Source: Siderastrea siderea
Taxonomy: Eukaryota; Cnidaria; Anthozoa; Scleractinia; Rhizangiidae
DNA length: 64,000 nucleotides
Reading direction: 5' to 3'
Assembly (NCBI GenBank): GCA_964030785.1
Contig: OZ034975.1
Coordinates: forward strand, 14,952,142-15,016,141
How positions within the stretch are numbered: position 1 is the stretch's first letter; the number at the start of each line of letters is the position of its first letter. Under the pieces are notes generated by a model. That model was not told the origin of the DNA and made no database searches. It worked only from the letters and a program-made list of their open reading frames with translations. The translations under genes and the position numbers were made by a program. Positions 48,697 through 61,193 of the stretch are shown here, piece by piece.

Positions 48697-51600
48697 CTAG
48701 TCCAGAGTCTACTGTAAGTGCTTTAATAAACAACCTCTGCGATGATTTAATAAGTGTTATGGATGACGACCAGTCTTCCTTTTTTCTGAATTAAGACAGT
48801 GGTATGCATGATGCAGAAATAATTAGGGCATTGTCAGCAACTGGTGTACCCTGGAGTTTCTAGCATAATGCAAAAAAAAATATGTAATAATAAATTAGAT
48901 TTGTTTAAAGCTCAAAGCTCCATTTCTCCCAGACTCTCTTAGTTGACACAAGGATACTATAAAATACAGAATTTTTGACAATGTAGAAGTTTAGATGCAT
49001 ATACAAATCCATATTTTATTAACTGCCCCATAGATAGGGGTCTTGGATATTCGACAATCCCTTCAAAATTGTAAGAGAACCTGAAAAATGAATAAGGTAG
49101 ATGTAGTTTCATTGCGTTCTTAATCACAAGAATAACGTCTGGGTAATCAAGTGACAGAAAGGGAGGAAAGGACAGACAGCAGAATCCTTTTGAATCCTAT
49201 TAGTATAAGTTTTCGGTTGGATTAATATCTCCAATTTAACGATGAAGGAAATTATTTTGCAATTATTCAGTTGTCCTTCACGTACCCTCAACAACACTTT
49301 CCACAGAAACATTTCCCCTGTTTTAAAATGCGGAGACAAAGACCTATTAAGGGCAAATATTTTCCAGAATCATAACTTCATCACTGCCAGTACTTACAAA
49401 CCTTGGTCTCGTCATATGTTTATACATGTGGTATAGAATACCACAATAAGTATGGCAATATTCTTGGCACATCCAGCAGGTGAATCTTTCTTTGTCTATG
49501 GCAGAACGTTTGCTGCAATTATGCCTCTTCAGACTGCTGTCATCATTGAAGCATTTGTCACATAGGTTGCACTTGTGGAGCGAATCATCATGACTTGCTC
49601 TGTTGTGATATTGCAGACCCGACTTCTGAGTGAAGCATTTGTCACATTGAGTGTATGGTTTCTCACCACTGTGCACCCACAGGTGAGTTTTCAAATCTTT
49701 TGACTGGCAGAAACGTTTGTTACACTGAGTACATTTATGTGGCTTCTCGCCAGTGTGCATCCTCAAATGATGCTGCAAATGTTTTAGCTGCCTAAAACAT
49801 TTGTCACATTGAGTACACTTGTATGGTCTCTCACCACTGTGAATTCTCATGTGTTTTTTCAGATCTGATGACATTCTGAAACATTTGTCACAATGACTAC
49901 ATTTGTCTGGTCTCTCACCACTGTGTATCATCAGGTGTCCTTGCAAAGTTGATGACTGGTGAAAGCATTTGCCACACTGAGTACATCTGTATGGTCTCTC
50001 ACCACTGTGAATCCTCAAGTGCTTTTTCAGATCTGATGACACTCTAAAACATTTGTCACATTGAGTACACCTGTATGGTCTCTCACCACTGTGAATCCTC
50101 ATGTGGTTTTCCAGATGTGATGACCGTCTAGACCATTTGTCACATTGAGTACACTTGTACGGTTTCTCACCACTGTGAATCCTCATGTGGATTTTCAGAT
50201 CTGATGACAGTCTAAAACATTTGTCACATTGAGTACACTCGTATGGTCTCACACCACTGTGATTGCTCATGTGGATTTTCAGATCTGATGACTGTCTAAA
50301 AGATTTGTCACATTGACTACACTTGTATGGTCTCACACCACTGTGAATTCTCATTTGTTTTATCCGATCTGATGACATTCTGAGACATTTGTCACAATGA
50401 CTACATTTGTATGGTCTCTCACCACTGTGAATCCTCAAGTGCTTTTTAAGATCTGATGACACACTAAAACATTTGTCACATTGAGTACACTTGTATGGTC
50501 TCTCACCACTGTGAATCCTCATGCGTATTTTCAGATCTGATGACTATGCTAAACGATTTGTCACATTGACTACACTTGTATGGTCTCACACCACTGTGAA
50601 TCGTCATGTGTCTTTTCAGATCTGATGACTATGCTAAACGATTTGTCACATTGACTACACTTGTATGGTCTCACACCACTGTGAATCGTCATGTGTCTTT
50701 TCAGATCTGACGACTGTCTAAAACATTTGTCACATTGGCTACACATGTACGGTTTCTCACCACTGTGTATCATCAGGTGACGTTTCAGCTTTGACTGGCA
50801 ATCAAAACTCTTTTTGCAGGTGTTGCATTTGAAAGGTTTCCTTCCAGTATTTTTCTCAACATTCATGTTATGTATGTCTTGTGAAAACATTCCTGAAGGA
50901 AACAGCAGCCATCCCATTAGGAAGCAAAATACAAATCAAGCATATTTTCTCTTGACTTTAAAAAACAACTGCAAGTTCATTCACTGTTCTGGCTCTAAAG
51001 AACAATCGCCTCAAACGTGAAACACAGTCTTTTTTACGGCTGTCTTTATTGTTGTTGTTTTCTTCCACCGCAAGAAAAACCTCTGCGACAATACGATTCC
51101 TTTCCCTGTTGAGCATGCTCTGTTGTTACTATAGAAATGACTAACTACAGACACCTGCCTTGTTTGTGATTGGCCAACCTTTCCCGCGCTGTATAGTTTT
51201 ACTGACAGACCGGTTATCATTTGGCCAAACACAGACAAGACAAGTGTCTTATGTTAGTCGTTTCTTAGCAGAGGTTTTTCTCGCGGTGGAAGAAAACAAC
51301 AACGGTAAAGACAGCCGTAAAAAGACTACAAAACAGAAGTGGCAAGATAAAAAACCTCTGCTGGCAGGGTAACATCTTGGTGGCAAAAATTCATAGAAAT
51401 CTACCAAATACACGTATTGTCCAAGTTATGGCATGATGTAACTATATTGGCACCCTTAGGGCTTAAACACAGAGCGACCCTATAAAACGAGCATGGGAAG
51501 CAATTTGTTGCCTTCATTTGACAAATTCAAATATAGAGAAACAATGGCCGTGCAACTTTCAAACAGTTATAAACTTTTTCTTTGACTAAATGGCTCTTAA

Positions 51601-52123
51601 ACAAAAAAATAAAAGTATAAAAAAATGAATTACAACTAAAAAGTTGCCCTGATGCAATTTAAAGTGAAGATATCAACTGGAGTTCAGTAACATGCAACCA
51701 CCTTTATACTGGTAAACGAAAAACTGTGTCTATAGATGAAAAATTCACAGTCGTTTAAACATGGATAAAAGCCAAAAATTCATTCAATATCTTTTAATTT
51801 TTGGTTAGCTCACGAGTGGGAACGATTTAAAAGAGCTTAGCTGAATGTAATTTTCTACAAGTTTCCAATTTTCTTTTGACCGTTTTGTTTACACGCGATG
51901 TTGTTTTGAACCAGCTGCTGTCACTGCACTGTCATTATCAGGGCTTTACAAAAAAGAATAATTTCTTTTCTCTGAAACATAGGGAATAAAGTAAGATAAA
52001 ATTTTAGTCATTTTTTTTTTCAGTGCAAGTCATCTTCATCTTGCTTGAATTATTTTCCCTGAGTGCATTCAAAATTTCAAGCATTAGCAGCAATAACTTT
52101 GCCTAAATCATTTTCCACTTTTT
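48697..52123. repeat. 3427-base tandem unit, copy 2
   Basis: Same content and length as copy 1. Every feature is displaced by exactly 3427 bases. Confidence 0.9.
49347..50917 (-). pseudogene. C2H2 multi-finger gene, copy 2 (frameshifted)
   Basis: Identical in translation to copy 1, including both one-base shifts in the duplicated SFSIVIRS finger and the finger that lacks a Cys. The parts are 50570-50917 and 49347-50522. Confidence 0.75.
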
Positions 52124-55100
52124 CTAGTCCAGAGTCTACTGTAAGTGCTTTAATAAACAACCTCTGCGATGATTTAATAAGTGTTATGGATGACGACCAG
52201 TCTTCCTTTTTTCTGAATTAAGACAGTGGTATGCATGATGCAGAAATAATTAGGGCATTGTCAGCAACTGGTGTACCCTGGAGTTTCTAGCATAATGCAA
52301 AAAAAAATATGTAATAATAAATTAGATTTGTTTAAAGCTCAAAGCTCCATTTCTCCCAGACTCTCTTAGTTGACACAAGGATACTATAAAATACAGAATT
52401 TTTGACAATGTAGAAGTTTAGATGCATATACAAATCCATATTTTATTAACTGCCCCATAGATAGGGGTCTTGGATATTCGACAATCCCTTCAAAATTGTA
52501 AGAGAACCTGAAAAATGAATAAGGTAGATGTAGTTTCATTGCGTTCTTAATCACAAGAATAACGTCTGGGTAATCAAGTGACAGAAAGGGAGGAAAGGAC
52601 AGACAGCAGAATCCTTTTGAATCCTATTAGTATAAGTTTTCGGTTGGATTAATATCTCCAATTTAACGATGAAGGAAATTATTTTGCAATTATTCAGTTG
52701 TCCTTCACGTACCCTCAACAACACTTTCCACAGAAACATTTCCCCTGTTTTAAAATGCGGAGACAAAGACCTATTAAGGGCAAATATTTTCCAGAATCAT
52801 AACTTCATCACTGCCAGTACTTACAAACCTTGGTCTCGTCATATGTTTATACATGTGGTATAGAATACCACAATAAGTATGGCAATATTCTTGGCACATC
52901 CAGCAGGTGAATCTTTCTTTGTCTATGGCAGAACGTTTGCTGCAATTATGCCTCTTCAGACTGCTGTCATCATTGAAGCATTTGTCACATAGGTTGCACT
53001 TGTGGAGCGAATCATCATGACTTGCTCTGTTGTGATATTGCAGACCCGACTTCTGAGTGAAGCATTTGTCACATTGAGTGTATGGTTTCTCACCACTGTG
53101 CACCCACAGGTGAGTTTTCAAATCTTTTGACTGGCAGAAACGTTTGTTACACTGAGTACATTTATGTGGCTTCTCGCCAGTGTGCATCCTCAAATGATGC
53201 TGCAAATGTTTTAGCTGCCTAAAACATTTGTCACATTGAGTACACTTGTATGGTCTCTCACCACTGTGAATTCTCATGTGTTTTTTCAGATCTGATGACA
53301 TTCTGAAACATTTGTCACAATGACTACATTTGTCTGGTCTCTCACCACTGTGTATCATTAGGTGTCCTTGCAAAGTTGATGACTGGTGAAAGCATTTGCC
53401 ACACTGAGTACACCTGTATGGTCTCTCACCACTGTGAATCCTCAAGTGCTTTTTCAGATCTGATGACACTCTAAAACATTTGTCACATTGAGTACACCTG
53501 TATGGTCTCTCACCACTGTGAATCCTCATGTGGTTTTTCAGATGTGATGACCGTCTAGACCATTTGTCACATTGAGTACACTTGTACGGTTTCTCACCAC
53601 TGTGAATCCTCATGTGTTTTTTCAGATGTGATGACACTCTAAAACATTTGTCACATTGAGTACACTTGTATGCTTTCTCACCACTGTGAATCCTCATGTG
53701 GATTTTCAGATCTGATGACAGTCTAAAACATTTGTCACATTGAGTACACTCGTATGGTCTCACACCACTGTGATTGCTCATGTGGATTTTCAGATCTGAT
53801 GACTGTCTAAAAGATTTGTCACATTGACTACACTTGTATGGTCTCACACCACTGTGAATTCTCATTTGTTTTATCCGATCTGATGACATTCTGAGACATT
53901 TGTCACAATGACTACATTTGTATGGTCTCTCACCACTGTGAATCCTCAAGTGCTTTTTAAGATCTGATGACACACTAAAACATTTGTCACATTGAGTACA
54001 CTTGTATGGTCTCTCACCACTGTGAATCCTCATGTGTATTTTCAGATCTGATGACTATGCTAAACGATTTGTCACATTGACTACACTTGTATGGTCTCAC
54101 ACCACTGTGAATCGTCATGTGTCTTTTCAGATCTGACGACTGTCTAAAACATTTGTCACATTGGCTACACATGTACGGTTTCTCACCACTGTGTATCATC
54201 AGGTGACGTTTCAGCTTTGACTGGCAATCAAAACTCTTTTTGCAGGTGTTGCATTTGAAAGGTTTCCTTCCAGTATTTTTCTCAACATTCATGTTATGTA
54301 TGTCTTGTGAAAACATTCCTGAAGGAAACAGCAGCCATCCCATTAGGAAGCAAAATACAAATCAAGCATATTTTCTCTTGACTTTAAAAAACAACTGCAA
54401 GTTCATTCACTGTTCTGGCTCTAAAGAACAATCGCCTCAAACGTGAAACACAGTCTTTTTTACGGCTGTCTTTATTGTTGTTGTTTTCTTCCACCGCAAG
54501 AAAAACCTCTGCGACAATACGATTCCTTTCCCTGTTGAGCATGCTCTGTTGTTACTATAGAAATGACTAACTACAGACACCTGCCTTGTTTGTGATTGGC
54601 CAACCTTTCCCGCGCTGTATAGTTTTACTGACAGACCGGTTATCATTTGGCCAAACACAGACAAGACAAGTGTCTTATGTTAGTCGTTTCTTAGCAGAGG
54701 TTTTTCTCGCGGTGGAAGAAAACAACAACGGTAAAGACAGCCGTAAAAAGACTACAAAACAGAAGTGGCAAGATAAAAAACCTCTGCTGGCAGGGTAACA
54801 TCTTGGTGGCAAAAATTCATAGAAATCTACCAAATACACGTATTGTCCAAGTTATGGCATGATGTAACTATATTGGCACCCTTAGGGCTTAAACACAGAG
54901 CGACCCTATAAAACGAGCATGGGAAGCAATTTGTTGCCTTCATTTGACAAATTCAAATATAGAGAAACAATGGCCGTGCAACTTTCAAACAGTTATAAAC
55001 TTTTTCTTTGACTAAATGGCTCTTAAACAAAAAAATAAAAGTATAAAAAAATGAATTACAACTAAAAAGTTGCCCTGATGCAATTTAAAGTGAAGATATC

Positions 55101-55550
55101 AACTGGAGTTCAGTAACATGCAACCACCTTTATACTGGTAAACGAAAAACTGTGTCTATAGATGAAAAATTCACAGTCGTTTAAACATGGATAAAAGCCA
55201 AAAATTCATTCAATATCTTTTAATTTTTGGTTAGCTCACGAGTGGGAACGATTTAAAAGAGCTTAGCTGAATGTAATTTTCTACAAGTTTCCAATTTTCT
55301 TTTGACCGTTTTGTTTACACGCGATGTTGTTTTGAACCAGCTGCTGTCACTGCACTGTCATTATCAGGGCTTTACAAAAAAGAATAATTTCTTTTCTCTG
55401 AAACATAGGGAATAAAGTAAGATAAAATTTTAGTCATTTTTTTTTTCAGTGCAAGTCATCTTCATCTTGCTTGAATTATTTTCCCTGAGTGCATTCAAAA
55501 TTTCAAGCATTAGCAGCAATAACTTTGCCTCAATCATTTTCCACTTTTTC
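52124..55550. repeat. 3427-base tandem unit, copy 3
   Basis: Same content, but one extra 84-base finger in the main frame and one fewer copy of the shifted finger, so the net length differs by one base. It ends CCACTTTTTC followed by unrelated ACAATGCAAAA. Confidence 0.9.
52774..54343 (-). pseudogene. C2H2 multi-finger gene, copy 3 (frameshifted once)
   Basis: The main frame (52774-54033, 419 aa) has an extra finger CTQCDKCFRVSSHLKKH compared with copies 1 and 2. Only one [12 protein letters not shown] shift separates it from the 5' frame (54014-54343); the two frames overlap by 20 bases. It is the least broken of the three. Confidence 0.75.
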
Positions 55551-56055
55551 ACAATGCAAAAACCTGAGCATAAAAACAACCACTTTATTTTTAATTAATG
55601 CAATGATCTGAAATTTCTTATTTACCTAATTTCCTTTCTCTTTCGCAGAGCTAACACTATTGAATTATTTTCAGTGTGATCCACTGTTTATTGAACAGAG
55701 ATTTTCAAGAATGTTTGAAGCGCTCTTGTCGGCTTCCCGTCTGGGCGTTGAGCCAATCAAATGTACTCGTTTGGCCCCCTTTGAAATACTGATTGACAGG
55801 CTGAGATCATCAGCCTCAGCTTATACAACCCCTCTGTATTTATAAAGGGTTAATGATGGCATTGCCTTAATTCTCTCTGAGCATTAGTCAGCAAGATACT
55901 GTTTTGTGTTATACAAAACAAGTTCAATTTATTTGTATTCATTTAGACCCAACTAAACAGAGCCATACAATTAACTTAATTATACCTACATTTGTGAAAA
56001 TGATACATGAAGCAGATACAAAACCATCTACCATTATTTCAACAGAATAAGGAAT
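55551..56055. other. No gene seen
   Basis: AT-rich. A 61-aa frame at 55660-55845 is not recognised. Confidence 0.35.
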
Positions 56056-56513
56056 TTTTTATCCAAGGCTGCTGCCTAACAGGAGCCCGGCAGCCTGGGG
56101 CGCCTAAGTTATGAGTGTGGGTGACCAAATTTCTGTACTCCCGGAGCCTGTGTGGGGTGCCTAACATCTTCCAAAAGTAATTGCTTCAATTTCCATGCCG
56201 TTTACCTAACATTCTCATCCCAAGGATCACAAAACAGAATTTGATACATGTACAGCTTGGTTCAAGCCTTTTTTTCTATGAAACAGTCATGTACAGTGGG
56301 TGTCAATAATCTTTAATAAATGTGAGTCACTGATCATACTTCTTTCTAACAGAACTTTCAAGCCTTTTCAGGAAATGTCAGCAAAATATTTCATTTTGGT
56401 AGGAGATGTCATCGGCAGGGTTCCCAACCTCAAAGCTCGGGCTCCTTAATTTTAAGCGTAGGAGCCTGATGCGCTCTCTTAAATTTTTCTTAGGCAGCAG
56501 CCTTGTCTTTATC
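56056..56513. mobile_element. hAT-type non-autonomous element
   Basis: 442 bases (56064-56505) with ends CAAGGCTGCTGCCTAA and TTAGGCAGCAGCCTTG, flanked by TTTTTATC and TCTTTATC (8 bases, one mismatch). CAAGG ends with 8-base duplications are typical of hAT elements. Internal GGAGCCTG/GGGCTCC repeats. Confidence 0.7.
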
Positions 56514-57190
56514 CTTTATCATTTAACTGCATAACATCAACAGCAAAAAATAAATAACAAGTAAATAACTGAATGTTCCATTGCCCAAACGAAATTTTGC
56601 AGGGAGAGGAAGACCTGAATCTAAGTTACATTGCAAAAATCACTCATTACAAGCAATTACAAGCAGTGCAATGCACATCATACTCCAGACACTTCTTTTT
56701 GCCAGTTACTAACTGGCAGAATTTAATTGCAGGTTTGATTTCAAAAATGGTTCAGATAGTGACTTTCATTCTGTTTCATTGCGAACACAATCTAGCTCAA
56801 TCAAACAAATTGATGTTCAACGGCATTTGACCAAGTCTGATTACTGACTATTTTTATAATATACCTAAGGAAGTTAGGCGTCCATAGGAGAGCAGATTGA
56901 ATCGATAAATTTTTGATAAAAAAACAGCCAAGTTAGTAAAGCCATAATACCTTTCACACAAGAAATTGTTCATTTTTTCATCCCTAATCCAGAAGTCCCG
57001 TCCGTTTGAGCAGTTCAAAATTTCAAGAAGCAGCATACGACAAGCTAGAAAACATGCAAAGCCAGATTGAAAACGTACATTAACAACACGCTGAAGTACT
57101 GCTTGCCATCGAAAAATAATAATCTACCCTTGGGTATGGCATAAAGTCCGCGACAAAAGCCTGAAGTGCACCAATTGGAAGACAAACCGA
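56514..57190. other. No gene seen
   Basis: Short frames only. Confidence 0.35.
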
Positions 57191-57530
57191 CATCAGCGCA
57201 ACCTCGTCCCCAGGGCCTTCTCCTCGTTCAAAATGGCGGTCGGAGAAACCCCTGGCCAAGGCTGCTGAAATACTCCAAGAATCATGGAGTATTTTGTCAC
57301 GTGACACAGGAAGAAATGGCTTTTTTGGAGGTTGTTTCTAGCGTCTGGCGGCCCAGTTTGTTTTCTGCAATCGGAAACCGTTGTCCAAACGAAACCAAGA
57401 CATTTCATCGTGTTTACCTAACGAAATTCTAACGAATGTTTGGAGCCACTTTGGCAGCCTTGGCCAGGGGTTTCTCCGACCGCCATTTTGAACGAGGAGA
57501 AGGCCCTGGGGACGAGGGTGACATAAGCGC
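57191..57530. mobile_element. Foldback element, CGTCCCCAGGGCC ends, copy 2
   Basis: 322 bases (57200-57521), with the same arms as 30195-30727, flanked by CATCAGCGC and CATAAGCGC (9 bases, one mismatch). The 9-base duplication suggests MULE-type mobilisation. Confidence 0.7.
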
Positions 57531-58814
57531 TGATTATAAACGTCGACTTCGAATCTAGCAGCAAGATCGTGAGACTGAATTCAGCACTTCAGCTAAAACT
57601 CAAATGGCTCTTGTGTACTGTGATTATCAATCTAATGTGATATGGGTTTCATTACGTACCTTAACAGCAAAATACAACAGAAATGATCCCGGTAAATCCA
57701 AGGGACGATGATCCAAACAACCACACGAAAGAATTGAATCACGTGACATCTCAATAAGCTGATTTCCCCACAGGACACCCAGGCTCACGAACAGATTACT
57801 ATAGTCCAATACAGGGTTTTTGATCGTCAGTTTACTCAGGAAGCGAAAATTACAATAAATAGCCAAAAAAGTTTACCCATCAGATCAAAAGTTGCCCATG
57901 TGTTGTTTCTTGGCCGTCCAGAAGCCTTTCAACCGCATTTCAGCCAGTGAGGGAAACCTAGGTTTACGAACGCTTTGAATACTCGCAAGCTGTCTTAAAA
58001 CGAACACTCTCATAAGCAGACAGCTCTACTTACGACCGCCTTGACAAACCCCGTTTGAACTGCCATACAAACTGTGCATTTTTACATCCCTGTAAGTGGC
58101 CGCAGACACTTTCGAGGGGTACGATTTGAATTTCTCTGCAATGTCTTCATTATCTGGCAAAAACGCAAAGTTGCTAAAAAAATTAAGGAATGGTTCCTCA
58201 AGTTATTTCACAAAAAGCCAAAAAGGTAGTCTAACCTTTGATGTATTTAGCACAAAGCGAAGTAAGCTGATGATATACAACTCCCCTAAAAACAACTGCG
58301 TGGGAGGCTAAGGATACACTTACAAGCTGAAAGGTGAAGGACCTTGTCTGTTTTTTTTTAAGGTTATCGTCAAGTATCCAATATTTTTAGCTCAAAAACC
58401 TTTTTGGCAAAATGGCACCACTACCTACTTTTTTGGAGGCTGCAATCATCCTAGTAACGTTAAGGCTACTAGTGACAACAGCCATGTGCCCCGACCTTTT
58501 GGAGAAAATTTAACACAAAATCCTGAAATAAGAAAAAACGGTACCCGTTTATTTACAAAAGTAATCAAATCTTCATGGAATAACTCGGCAATCAGTAGGC
58601 CAACCGTCGCCATCTTCACACAGGCTTGAAGTTCATTGTCCTCTTACGTTTACCGCTTAGAACGCTGGGTAAATAGCGCGAACACAACCGAAAAATAGGC
58701 GAAGACAAGAAACCCTCTCCGAAAATCAGCCGCGTTCTCATGATGGACGCCATGTTGTGACGTCATGACGTTATCAAATTTGATAACTGTGCCGGAATGG
58801 TAATCATTACTTTA
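57531..58814. other. No gene seen
   Basis: No repeat or gene recognised. Short frames at 57627-57866 and 58096-58311 are unassigned. Confidence 0.35.
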
Positions 58815-58872
58815 AAAGATCCGCGCCCGGACTGTTTCGGGAAAATGTCACGAAGTCCGGGCGCAGATCTTT
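58815..58872. mobile_element. Short GC-rich hairpin
   Basis: AAAGATCCGCGCCCGGACT and AGTCCGGGCGCAGATCTTT are inverted, 20 bases apart. Confidence 0.6.
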
Positions 58873-59269
58873 CGTTCCTGACATGACAACCTAATAAGTA
58901 ACAGTAAAGTTGAATGACAGCTGGTATAATGCACTTGTCATCGAACGGCTTGCCCGAGGGGGAGATCCCGGGCTGTATGTGGGGGAATTGGGCACTTTGT
59001 GGGAAGTTTGCAACAGATATGAACTTCTATGGTACGGGAAATGTGGGGAAATAGATTTATGTTGCCCCAACTATCGGGCAAATTATGGGGACTTTGCGTC
59101 TGGCAAAGCAAAAGGAAAATGAGAGCAAGTTGTGTTTTTGATTGGGTATCCAACTAAACCGAAGGGCAGTACGTTTCGGAAACTGACTTCTTGCACGAGG
59201 ACTTGTTTGCTCTTCAACTTGAAAGGTCAAAGATCATCCAAGATAAACAACGCACAAGATCGTCATTCC

Positions 59270-59310
59270 TTTATTAATTAATTAATTAATTTATTTATTT
59301 ATTTATTTGA
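59270..59310. repeat. ATTA / TTTA tetranucleotide microsatellite
   Basis: Runs of TTAA and TTTA tetramers. Confidence 0.85.
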
Positions 59311-59399
59311 CTCACTCCAGCGACAACACACGATAAATGTGAGCATAGTTCAACTATTTCGTTTTATTGTTGGTTACTTATATTTATACTATTTACAGG

Positions 59400-59890
59400 G
59401 GGAAACCGGTTGTTCTAAAGCTTGTGCAAATGGTAAGCAAAACCTCCCGAATGGGAAATTCGGTTCGAGATTAGTGTGTACCATTTGTGCAATTCACTCT
59501 AATTTACAGCGAGTCTGGAACTAGTTTGACTATGGCGCAGGAGCTGGAACTGGTAGAAAAAAGTCTGGGAATTGTGGACTACTTCTGAAGACTTTTCGTT
59601 TATTTTGGAAATTTTCCAGTGCCACAAGCCAAAATAGCCTTACCATTTAACAAAAATTTGCGGATTGTTTTGGTAATGTTTTAACATTAAAAACACTCTG
59701 TGAGCTGAGCACTTACAAGAAAAATCCGGAATTTTCGGTTGGACTGTAAATGGTAAGGCTAGTTTGGTTTGCCCGACAGGAAATTTTCCAGAATAAACAC
59801 AACGTTTGAGAGGTCCTCCAAAATTCCCAACCAGAATATCCGAACTGAAAAGTGTTTCTCCCAGTTCCAGGCCCTGCGCCAGTAGTATAG
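59400..59890. repeat. Inverted-repeat element related to 41531-41860
   Basis: AGTCTGGAACTAGTTTGACTATGGCGCAGG... and CCTGCGCCAGTAGTATAG form long inverted arms, along with GGAAATTTTCCAG and CTTACCATTT/ATGGTAAGG. Non-coding. Confidence 0.55.
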
Positions 59891-59914
59891 TAAAATGGGG
59901 GTTCTGTAACAGCT

Positions 59915-60180
59915 TTCACATTGGGAGATTTATTTCAAGTTTTTAAACCGCCCACACATAAAACAATTTTGTCACAAAAAGTTTTATACATTGGCAGCTT
60001 TCTTTTTAGTTTTTAACCGCACACATATGAAACAATTTTTCACATTGGTGAGAGAGAAAAGTTTTATAATTGAGAGTTCTATTTCCGTTTTTTACACCGA
60101 TAGCACAAAAACCGGTTTTATAAAGGTGGAAAAGGTGGAAAGAATATTATTGCATCACTTTTTAAAAACCGCAATAATAT
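59915..60180 (+). repeat. Degenerate tandem repeats upstream of the 60.3-kb genes
   Basis: About 75-85-base units containing GTTTTATA..ATTGG.AG, TTT.AGTTTTTAAACCGC and ACACATA.AAACAATTTT.TCAC. Three copies can be followed. They lie just upstream of the gene pair and could be regulatory iterons or an element end. Confidence 0.5.
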
Positions 60181-60299
60181 ATTTTACAAGTTTTTTGTTG
60201 TAAACTGTCACAGAATTCCAAAAATTTTTTTTCATTTAGAGATGTGTGTTTTGTTATTATATCAAAAGTGTTCTCAATTAGAGCATTACATATCTCACC

Positions 60300-60635
60300 A
60301 TGGAAACAAGGCAACAAACAGCTGAATGGAAAGAGATACACAATGAGCTTTTAAAACAACCTTTTTGTCATTTCAGGCAGCAGCTTGTGCGTATAATTAT
60401 ATGTTTAGAATATGAAAATTGTCGTTGGGAAGGGCTTTGTTACCCCTGTTTTGAGCAAGGAATCAAACATAAACCGTTGTACACTCCACCGATTGAGAAT
60501 ATACCTTTCGTAAAGATTTGCTCTGATACTTACGACTGGCATAGCGCATATAACGAATTAGTAAGGGATTGGTTACCTTCGATGTGCTTTTGTGAAGAGT
60601 ATCAACCACTCAGCATAAAAAAAAGAAAAGATTAA
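60300..60635 (+). CDS. Small Cys-rich protein, paralog 1, unknown function
   Basis: A 111-aa protein. Residues about 10-65 (W.EIHNELLKQPFCHF...LVRIIICLEYENCRWEGLCYPCFEQG) align with the next gene, sharing WxxxHNELLxQPFC and a C...G.CxPC cysteine cluster. It lacks the 30-residue N-terminal extension of paralog 2 and has a longer C-terminal part (CSDTYDWHSAYNELVRDW). I do not recognise the family. The compact tandem arrangement is unlike the surrounding host DNA and suggests a viral or mobile origin. A zinc-binding role is possible from the cysteines. Confidence 0.55.
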   Translation: METRQQTAEWKEIHNELLKQPFCHFRQQLVRIIICLEYENCRWEGLCYPCFEQGIKHKPLYTPPIENIPFVKICSDTYDWHSAYNELVRDWLPSMCFCEEYQPLSIKKRKD

Positions 60636-60698
60636 AACGAAACATAACCGAACACACACACACAAAAATTATAATCGATTAAATACTGTGAGTCAAAT

Positions 60699-61055
60699 TT
60701 GATGGCTGCCAGGTTCAACAACTATCAGATTACGGAAGCAATCCAAAACCTACCACCAGAGTTACGTGAGATAATTTACAAACATTACCTTGAAATAAAA
60801 CTGAGAGAGCGAGAAGCTTTGGGTTGGAACCTGTTTCACAACGAGCTTTTAATACAACCTTTCTGTCCTGAAATGGAGCGGCTTGTACATATTATAGTGT
60901 GTGCAGCCTATATGCTCTGTTGTCAGGGAGGATGTTGTTTTCCTTGTTATAAACAAGAAGAAATCTTACATGAAATAACCATCTCTGTTCCGATCTTGGA
61001 TATAACTCTAGTTAATTATTGCACTGATATATGGGAAGAGGACCACAGCCATTAA
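60699..61055 (+). CDS. Small Cys-rich protein, paralog 2, with F-box-like N-terminus
   Basis: A 118-aa protein. The N-terminal NLPPELREIIYKHYLEIKL resembles the LP.EL...I...L core of an F-box, which would recruit a host ubiquitin ligase; this is a weak inference. It is followed by the shared GWNLFHNELLIQPFC...LVHIIVCAAY...CCQGGCCFPCYKQ block. A second ATG or methionine follows the first directly (MMAARF). It starts 64 bases after paralog 1 ends. Confidence 0.55.
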   Translation: MMAARFNNYQITEAIQNLPPELREIIYKHYLEIKLREREALGWNLFHNELLIQPFCPEMERLVHIIVCAAYMLCCQGGCCFPCYKQEEILHEITISVPILDITLVNYCTDIWEEDHSH

Positions 61056-61193
61056 GTTGTGTTTACGGCGCGTGACTTCGCGGTCTGGTGAAACTCACAG
61101 ACAATAACGTAATTTATATTCTTGTACAAACATTGAAGGGAAACCCCCTTAACAACTCAAGCTTGAAAAAACAAATTAATATTCACAGACAGA

